Notes under the pieces: model-generated
Database searches by the model: none
What the model saw: the letters and a program-made list of their open reading frames with translations, nothing else
Told to the model about the DNA's origin: nothing
Program-made: the position numbers and the translations under genes
Assembly (NCBI GenBank): GCA_016748015.1
Contig: JAAOMT010000664.1
Span: 1,195,550-1,259,549, forward strand
Reading direction: 5' to 3'
Length of the DNA: 64,000 nucleotides
DNA from: Geosiphon pyriformis
Lineage: Eukaryota; Glomeromycota; Glomeromycetes; Archaeosporales; Geosiphonaceae
Shown: one piece after another, positions 57,441 through 64,000 of the stretch
Numbering within the stretch: position 1 is the stretch's first letter
Layout: each line of letters begins with the position of its first letter

Positions 57441-58490
57441 GCCTCACCTGTGGTCCTAGTTAAAAAGAAAAATAGAAAGATACAATTTTGTGTTGGTTAT
57501 CAACAGCTCAACAGCATCAGTATTGGAGATGCCTACCCTCTTCCCCAAATTGATGACATGTTGGATGCTCTTGGAAAGTCTAAATACTTTTCAACATTAG
57601 ATTTAGAGAGCAGATACTGGCAAGTTGCTATGGATCCCAAAGATCACCCCAAAACAGCATTTACCACTCAAGGAAGAAATTACAAGTTTAACATAATGCC
57701 TTTTAGATTATGCAATGCACCTGCAACATTCTAAAGACTCATGGATATTGTTTACAAAGACCTCCTTTGGAAATCAGTAGTCATTTATCTTGATGATACT
57801 GATGTTTATTCACCATCTTTTAAAGTATACTTAAAACACCTGCGAGAAGTTTTTCAATGATTATGGAAAACAGGACTGAAACTGAACATTGAGAAATACT
57901 ACTTTGGAAAAACAAGTTTGGCTTTTCTTGGTCATATTGTTAGCAAAGATGGAATTAAACCAGACCCTGGAAAAATCAGCACTGTCAAGAACTTCAAGAC
58001 TCCACAAAATACCACAGAATTAAGAGGATTTATTGGATTAGCATCCTATTACTTGAAATTCATCAGAGGATTCTTGGAAATTGCAAAACCTCTCAACCAG
58101 CTCACTACTAAAAACGTTGAATACAAATGGACAGAAGAACACCAAAATGTCTTCGAGATACTTAAGAAAAAACTCACAACAGCTCCAATTCTCGCCTATT
58201 CAGTTTACAGCAACCAATTCCAGTTAGCAACAGATGCCTTTTATACTGTCTTTGGTGCTATTCTATCACAGTTAGATGACAATGGAAATAAGTGCTTATG
58301 CTAACAGAACATTGAAACCAGCTGAAAAGAACTACCTTACAACAGAATTAGAAACTGCAGCAGTAATCTGGGCTCTACATTACTTCAACCTTTACCTCAG
58401 ACCCAAAGAATTTGATATTATCACTGATAATATTGGACTCAAATGGCTTCAGAACAAAAACACCCAGCTGAATGCAAAACAAATCTGATG
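57441..58490 (+). pseudogene. Element C reverse transcriptase and RNase H
   Basis: RT catalytic loop YLDD intact at 57786-57797, unlike A (YLNN), B and D (YLDN). Stops: TAA at 57732-57734 (Gln in B) and TGA near 57858 (Arg in A and B). The piece 57918-58304 holds the thumb and first RNase H Asp (ATDAFYTVFGAILSQ). An 8-bp deletion near 58290 relative to B shifts the frame into 58276-58488 (TELETAAVIWALHYF). Confidence 0.88.
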
Positions 58491-58619
58491 AACAGGATTT
58501 TTAGCCAATTACCAATACATTGTACACCACAAACCAGGAAAACTCCACACCAACGTGAATTGTCTCTCAAGAATGAGACAAGATTAAAAAACAATATCAA
58601 CACTCATTTGAATTAACAG

Positions 58620-60001
58620 CAACAAAACAACAAACAATGAACCCCAAAAACTACCACAATTTTAAACAATATCTGGAGACATTAACAATCCCAACAGATT
58701 GGTTCCCAGATGAAAAACATCAGTTACAACAACAAGCCAAACAATACTTCTTACACAATAACATTATTTATTATCAAAACTTCAGTAAACCAAACAGTCT
58801 ACTCAGATTAGTATAGGAACATGAAAAAGAAACTATTTTATATAATATGCACTCAGACTTTTCATCAGCACATCTAGGAAAAGACAGCACCACTCAGAGA
58901 ACACTAGAATATTACTTTTGGCCTCGAATGAGAAAAAACATTCATGAATATGTTAAATCTTGTGATAGTTGTCAAAAAAGAGAAGAAACTTGCTTTATAG
59001 AATCTTTAAACCCAATCAAAGTTGGCATCGATTTAGTTGGACCACTATCTGTCACAAACCAAGGAAACCATTATATTGCAGTAGCTATAGACTATCTTAT
59101 TAAATGGCCCAAAGCCAGAGCCATTCAACGAGCAGATGTGAAATTAGTAGCAAATTTTATTTACAAAGACATTATCTGTAAACACAGATGTCCAATCAAA
59201 CTTTTATCCAATTAAGGAACACATTTTGTGAACAATCTAATTCAAAAAATCTGTGAACAATTTAATGTCAAAAGACCTCTATCTTTGTTCTACCATCCAC
59301 AGACAAATAGACTTGTAGAACGTTTTAACAGAACATTGTGTGAGTCATTAGCCAAAGTCTCAACCAATTTTGAGCAAAAATAGAATATCTTTATTCTATC
59401 AGTGTTACTAGCATACAGAACACTAAAACAAGATACCACAAAACACACACCATTTGATTTAACTTATGGAAGGACAGCAACGTTACCAATTAGTTTCACA
59501 GTGGAAATATAACCAGCACAACCAATCGATGAAAACAATTTCCAGGAAACACTACAACGAAGAGCTTACACTCTGCTTAGCACATTGAAAGGAAAATGAC
59601 GAATAGCAGCCACCCATATTGAACACTCCCAAGCTTAACAAAAAGAACGGCATGACAACAAATTGCCTCCAGTCACCAATGAATTTAAAGTTGGAAATAA
59701 AGTTTTCTTACACAGAACTAAAACTGAAAAACAATGGAGTAGAAAATTTGAAAATAAATAAGATAGACCATTCTTTATCCATGAAATCCTAGGCAACGGA
59801 TCATATAAGCTAAGACTTGATGACAAAATCCTAGCAAAAGTCGCACATGGAAATTGTTTGAAACACTATAATTTCAGAAACAATCCTGAACCATTAATTT
59901 CACAAATTGGTACACATTCTCCTTTAATCAATTCCGAAGATATTTTCCAAAACTTAGAACCAATAGTTGTCATTGAACAACCTCTCAACTTGAACACTTA
60001 A
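58620..60001 (+). pseudogene. Element C integrase
   Basis: H2C2 motif (MHSDFSSAHLG at 58847 on, SCDSCQKRE near 58960), first catalytic Asp in VGIDLVGPL (59025). The second Asp is Asn and followed by TAA (59205-59216; B keeps LLSDQ). Glu in LVERFNRTLC near 59315 is intact. A 12-bp deletion removes the QPFD segment before VGID. The C-terminal Trp is TAA (59759-59761); the polyprotein stop is TAA at 59999-60001. Confidence 0.87.
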
Positions 60002-60153
60002 TTTAGTTTACTATAGTTATTCTTTTATAATTTATAAAAAATGATTTCACCAAAACAAAAACAAAACAAAACATACTGGAAGACAAAAATAACATAAAAA
60101 TCTTACATATCAAAAATAAATTCAATCTATTTCTTTTCATTCTAATTTTTATA

Positions 60154-60873
60154 ATGATTATCTCTCAAAATATTCAACAATTATTTCAAAAACTAATGCT
60201 AGATTTAAAAACAATATCCGAATTATCCATTACTATTACTGGAAACCACATTAATTATACCCAAACAGAAGTAGTTACAAATTTAGTTCCAAATTCACAA
60301 AAATATCACTCTTATAGAAAAAACACAAAAAGTTATTCTGGAATTCATCTACCAAAACTTTTGAAGCTTGCTTTAAGAGAAAACTTATTGCTCACTCCTA
60401 TTAGTGTTCTACTAAATACTACTATTCAACAAAAACTTCAACTGTGTCTTAATGAAGAAAACAGCAAATACTCCCCAATATATAGATATTTTTACATGGA
60501 AAAAACACTTCACAAACAAAAACTGAAGCTTACAGCAGCAAATCTCACAAAAGAAACTATTTAAAAACAGCTCCACAAAGAATTCAAGACAACAGCTGGA
60601 TCTACAAACAGCTGCTACAAACTTAGAGCAGCCCTTAGACTTTACAATCTATTTCACATCTGTGAAAACGTCTTACAAAACCCAATTTTTCAATCCTTGA
60701 AGATTCAATATAACAGAAAGCTCACAGAACTAAAATTTCAACAATTTTTAGACCAAATTTCTTCAATAATTTTGAATTACTATTTGGAAATGACAGACAG
60801 TACTTGGACTTCAATGGAGCTCAGTCTTGAGGAAGAGATTATTTTACCAGACAAAATTAGAGATATTATTTAG
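60154..60873 (+). pseudogene. Element C third ORF (unknown, 240 codons)
   Basis: ATG at 60154 (MIISQNIQQLFQKLML) to TAG at 60871-60873, with one internal TAA at 60562-60564 where B has Arg. It starts 152 bp after the polyprotein stop. The last 10 or so codons (PDKIRDII) lie inside the 3' LTR, and the polypurine tract is coding. No signal peptide or membrane helix, so not an envelope. Best single copy for comparison. Confidence 0.68.
60829..60838 (+). promoter_or_regulatory. Polypurine tract of element C
   Basis: GAGGAAGAGA immediately before the 3' LTR, lying within the third ORF. Confidence 0.6.
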
Positions 60874-61822
60874 CATGAAATTACCCTTATAATTCCTATC
60901 ATTAATTAGTACATATTATTGTTTTAAATTATTACATATTACATTAGCAAAATATCCAAAATTATCATTTAATTAATAACCCAATTTGTACAAAACACAA
61001 ATATAACTTAATTATGATGATCAATCATGTAATAACCCGAACTATATAATATTCAAGAGTTCACCGAAATTTGTAGAAATTTGCTGAAATAAGTGATAGT
61101 TCACCGAAATATTTAATAGTTTGCAGAAATAACTTGTAATTTGCCAAAATATATCTTTAGTTTAGCAAAATTGTAGAAAAGAGCAAAGTTCAAATTCATA
61201 AAATAGTGTTACAACAAGTTGTATAAAAAAAGAGCTTTTCTCTTCGAAAAAATGTATCTTACTTTAGATTTATTACTTAGAATCATTCTTATATACACAA
61301 AAAGAAATAAATATCAAATAATTCGAAAAACCAAATTCTTTAATTATTGCACTTGGAAAATTCTCAAAACCCAACTAACATTTTGAAATTGATTAGCTAC
61401 CAATTTCAGTAAACTGTTAGTGACTTCAGGTCTGGATAGAAAACATTTCCCTTGATAAAATCCTATTTCTTTTACATTTTTTTTATTTTTCTTTTCTTTT
61501 CTTATTACAATCATTAAGGTAGCCTACAGACAAGATTCCTGTAGAAGAGTTGACTTTTACAGCAAAGTAACTACACATTTTTAGTAAGCTTCCAGATGAG
61601 CAATTCCTGGGAAAGAGTTAATGTTTACTACAACATAACTACATAAAGCAACTGGTATGGAATTGGCCATTCCACTTATAAGCCCAGCAAGTTCAAATTA
61701 TAGAAAATGATTTGAAGATAAATTCAGTTACTGGAGGTCCAACTACTTTCTGGAAATGTGAATTTACAACAAATCAACATTAACAACATTTAAGAAAAGA
61801 GACCAAAAAACCTTTAGTAACA
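60842..61822 (+). repeat. 3' LTR of element C
   Basis: 981 bp; first bases decayed to TTTTACC from TGTTACC. Same 20-bp array and TATA region (TATAAAAAAAG). Confidence 0.95.
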
Positions 61823-61826
61823 GTGT
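61823..61826. repeat. Target duplication GTGT, right of element C
   Basis: GTGT, matching 51932-51935. Confidence 0.85.
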
Positions 61827-62120
61827 TATAATAGGTATTTTCCCAAAAGTATTCTTTACTTTTTCTATTAAGTTATCTGTCCAGTTTTTATTATTCTTTG
61901 GTAGTCACTGATATGGTGTATTCTTTGTCTTTCTTTTTGTGTTTCAATAGCAAATTGTTTGGTTGTTGATGACAATTTCCATGTTTAACTGTTGTTGACT
62001 TAATGCCTGAGGCAGTTGTTAAACTATGGTGTGAATGTGATCTGGTATTTCCATTTTTCTTGGTTGCTTTTGTCATGTGTACTGTGTCTTTATATCCTCT
62101 TTTGGTTGTTCAATTCAATG
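61827..62120 (-). pseudogene. Element F third ORF, N-terminal part (or integrase tail)
   Basis: Minus-strand piece 61891-62076 is His/Lys/Thr-rich (KKNGNTRSHSHHSLTTASG). It is downstream of the integrase end and upstream, after removal of C, of the 51528-51935 piece. Its assignment to the third ORF rather than to an extended integrase tail is uncertain. Confidence 0.4.
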
Positions 62121-63480
62121 TGTTTGGTTCAATAACTATGATTGATTCCAGATCTTGTGGAATCTCATTTGGTTGAACTATTATTTTTTGTACTCCCAAC
62201 TGTGAAATGGTATTGGAAAATGATGATGCTATCTGGTGATATGGTTTTAGTTGATCACCATGTGCTGCTTTGGTTAAGATTTTGTTGTTCCATCTTAATT
62301 TATAAGCTCCATTTCCTAGAATTTCTTCTATGTGAAATGATTCATCCTATTTGGGGTCGAATTTTCCACTCCATTGTTTTTCTGCTTTGGTACAATGTAA
62401 TAGTACTTTGTCTCCAATCTTGAATTCCACTGGTTTATCTGGTAGTTGGTTATTATGTTATTCTTTTTGCTTTTCTTGTGCTTTTTGGATATTATCAGCT
62501 ACTTTCTATTGTCTGTTTTCTAGTGTTTCTATTAAGTTATATGTTCTTTTCAACAATGTTTCTTGGAAATTATCTTCTGTTATTGGTTCAGCTAAATATG
62601 TATTGATCTCTATCTCAACTGGTAATGTTGCTGTTCTACCATATACCAATTCAAATAGTGTTGCTTGTGTGATATCTTGCTTCATTGTCTGATAAGCAAA
62701 TAATACTGATAATATAAACAAATCTCATTCGTCCTGATTTTCTTGGCTGATTTTGGCAATTGCTTCACACAGTGTTCTATTAAATCTTTTAACTAAGTCA
62801 TTCATTTGTAGATGGTATGGTAATAATAATGATCTTTTTATTCTAAATTTCTGGCTTAATTCTGCTAATGTTTTGTTTACAAAGTGAGTTCTTTGATCTG
62901 ATAATAGTTCTTTTGGATATCTATGTTGACAAATTAAATCTTGATGGACAAATTCAATAATGGATTCTGCATCTGCTCTTTAAATGGCTTTTGCTTTTGG
63001 CCATTTTGTGAGATAGTCTATGGCTACTGCAATATATTTGTTGTCTCTGCTGGTAATTGTTAATGGTCTGACTAAGTCAATTCCAATATGGTCGAATGGT
63101 TGTCACACTTTGATTGGTTTTAATAGTTTATTGGGTTTTGTTCCACCTCTTCTCTGACAAGCATCACAATTCTGAACATATTGAATGATATCTGGATATA
63201 TTGATAACCAATAGTATCTTTTTCTGGTTCTTTCCATAGTTGCTTCTTTATGAAAATGTTCTGCTGTTAGATCTGAATACATATTGAATAATATTGTCTC
63301 TTTTTCTGGTTCTGTAATGACTTTTATTGGTTAATCTGAATTTCTTCTGTTTTTCCAGTAAAGTATATTTTTATAATTGATAAAATGTTTTGATTGTTGT
63401 TTGATATTATTTCGCTCATTTTGAGATAATTTCTCCTTAAACTGTTGAGTATTTATATAATGTTGTAATTGTTGATATTT
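62120..63480 (-). pseudogene. Element F integrase
   Basis: Zinc motif near 63165-63290 (NCDACQRRGG for the Cys pair; a His of the H2C2 is Tyr), DDE core 62760-63110 with LLSDQRTHF (second Asp intact) near 62880-62905, and LVKRFNRTLCEAI near 62780 (Lys for the catalytic Glu). The open piece 62506-62721 carries QATLFELVYGRTATLPVEIE. The C-terminal Trp is TAG (62347-62349). Plus-strand ORFs 62142-62692 are shadows. Confidence 0.82.
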
Positions 63481-63582
63481 TTGTATGTTCATCTTTTGTT
63501 ATATTTTTGTTGGGTTTGTTCTGGTTTTGTTATATTTTTATGTTGAAATGTTTTTTGATTTGTCTTATTTGCAACAAACTGT

Positions 63583-64000
63583 TGTTACCTGAGTAGAAAA
63601 ACTGATCCAAGGTTATGAAGAAACGTGACCAAAACGTGACATAACACAGAATAATGCACAATAATGTTGGATAATGCGTTATAACGTAGGATAACATGTT
63701 ATAATACAGAATAACACAAAATAGCATGCTGTTACAGTTTAAGAATTTAGAAAAAAGAATCATAAAAATAATACAAACTATTCAATCATAATATAGCACA
63801 GTAATAATCTTAGAAAGGTAATGATTAACATAGTAGCAAATACCATCTCGCGATAGTGGCAAGCACCAGTTCACAATAGCAGCCAACACCAACTGATGAT
63901 AGCAGCAAACACCAGGTTGAAATATCAAAAAGAAAGTATTTTCTTGTAGAACTATAAACATGTATATATACAATAGTTTTAATATTGGGAAATAATTAAT
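63583..64000 (+). repeat. G1 LTR-like element (runs off the window)
   Basis: Begins TGTTACCTGAGTAGAAAAAC inside F pol; similarity to F stops exactly there. Contains 9-10 bp repeats (AGAATAACAC/ACAATAATG types, 63640-63730) and about four 23-25 bp units with ATAGCAGC cores (63840-63920). Related to 35871 (reverse) at its start and to 16840-17130 in its second half. The other end is not visible. Confidence 0.6.

Larger units (their letters stand above)
51936..61822 (+). mobile_element. Element C: complete Ty3/gypsy retrotransposon, family 1
   Basis: 9,887 bp; LTRs 980 and 981 bp; GTGT duplication. It is the only copy on the plus strand and the one with most catalytic residues intact (protease DSG, RT YLDD, dUTPase Asp). 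Gag through RT share one frame with no shift site. Over the first 640 bp the two LTRs differ at about 35 sites, 33 of them transitions by my eye count, so it is not recent. Confidence 0.96.
50649..63582 (-). mobile_element. Element F: family 2 gypsy retrotransposon, interrupted by C and cut by G1
   Basis: Minus-strand element whose 3' LTR (50649-51514), polypurine tract and third ORF precede C. Beyond C (61827 on) come the end of pol and integrase until G1 starts at 63583. F lies within E gag-pol. It is younger in appearance than D: fewer stops per kb and termini TGTTA/TAACA kept. Confidence 0.85.

Noticed and set aside
60154-60873. Third ORF as an envelope gene
   Set aside because: Position fits, but no signal peptide, membrane helix, furin-like site or Cys pattern is visible.

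Overview
The window is an AT-rich eukaryotic transposon graveyard. I find no host gene, tRNA or rRNA. The LINE proteins, with an APE endonuclease, an FVDD reverse transcriptase, RNase H and a C-terminal CCHC, closely resemble a LINE group I associate with arbuscular mycorrhizal fungi (Glomeromycotina, Gigasporaceae-like). That assignment is inference from family resemblance, about 0.6 confidence.

Two related families of Ty3/gypsy LTR retrotransposons dominate. Family 1 has three complete copies with matching 4-bp target duplications: A (18588-28475, minus, ACAT), B (38840-48741, minus, CTGG) and C (51936-61822, plus, GTGT). K (16641-35059, interrupted) is an old solo LTR of the same family. 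Family 2 comprises D (1-7802, minus), E (38203-50648, plus), F (50649-63582, minus) and a very decayed relative J. Family 1 copies encode one long gag-pol frame: gag with a CCHC knuckle, aspartic protease, a Cys-rich segment, dUTPase, RT, RNase H and integrase. A separate 240-codon third ORF of unknown function follows and ends inside the 3' LTR. Family 2 has the same domain order.

Three LINEs are present: LINE1 (9420-16200, minus), LINE2 (16736-34227, plus, split by A) and LINE3 (37150-38202, minus, cut by E). A different LTR (G1) starts at 63583.

The elements form two nests, each four levels deep. Left nest: J LTR, interrupted by K, interrupted by LINE2, interrupted by A; LINE1 also sits in the J LTR and D sits in J gag. 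Right nest: LINE3, interrupted by E; E is interrupted by B (in its 5' LTR) and by F (in its gag-pol); F is interrupted by C and by G1. The empty-site junctions rejoin cleanly, including a restored reading frame where A split LINE2 ORF1.

Every element is broken, and the damage is nearly all C-to-T or G-to-A. Gln codons became TAA/TAG, Trp codons became TAG/TGA/TAA, Arg CGA became TGA, and catalytic Asp became Asn. In D the zinc-knuckle Cys/His residues became Tyr. This resembles RIP or strong methylcytosine decay centred on CpA and CpG. It is the most notable genome-scale signal here, along with the unusual protease/Cys-rich/dUTPase/RT layout and the unknown third ORF.
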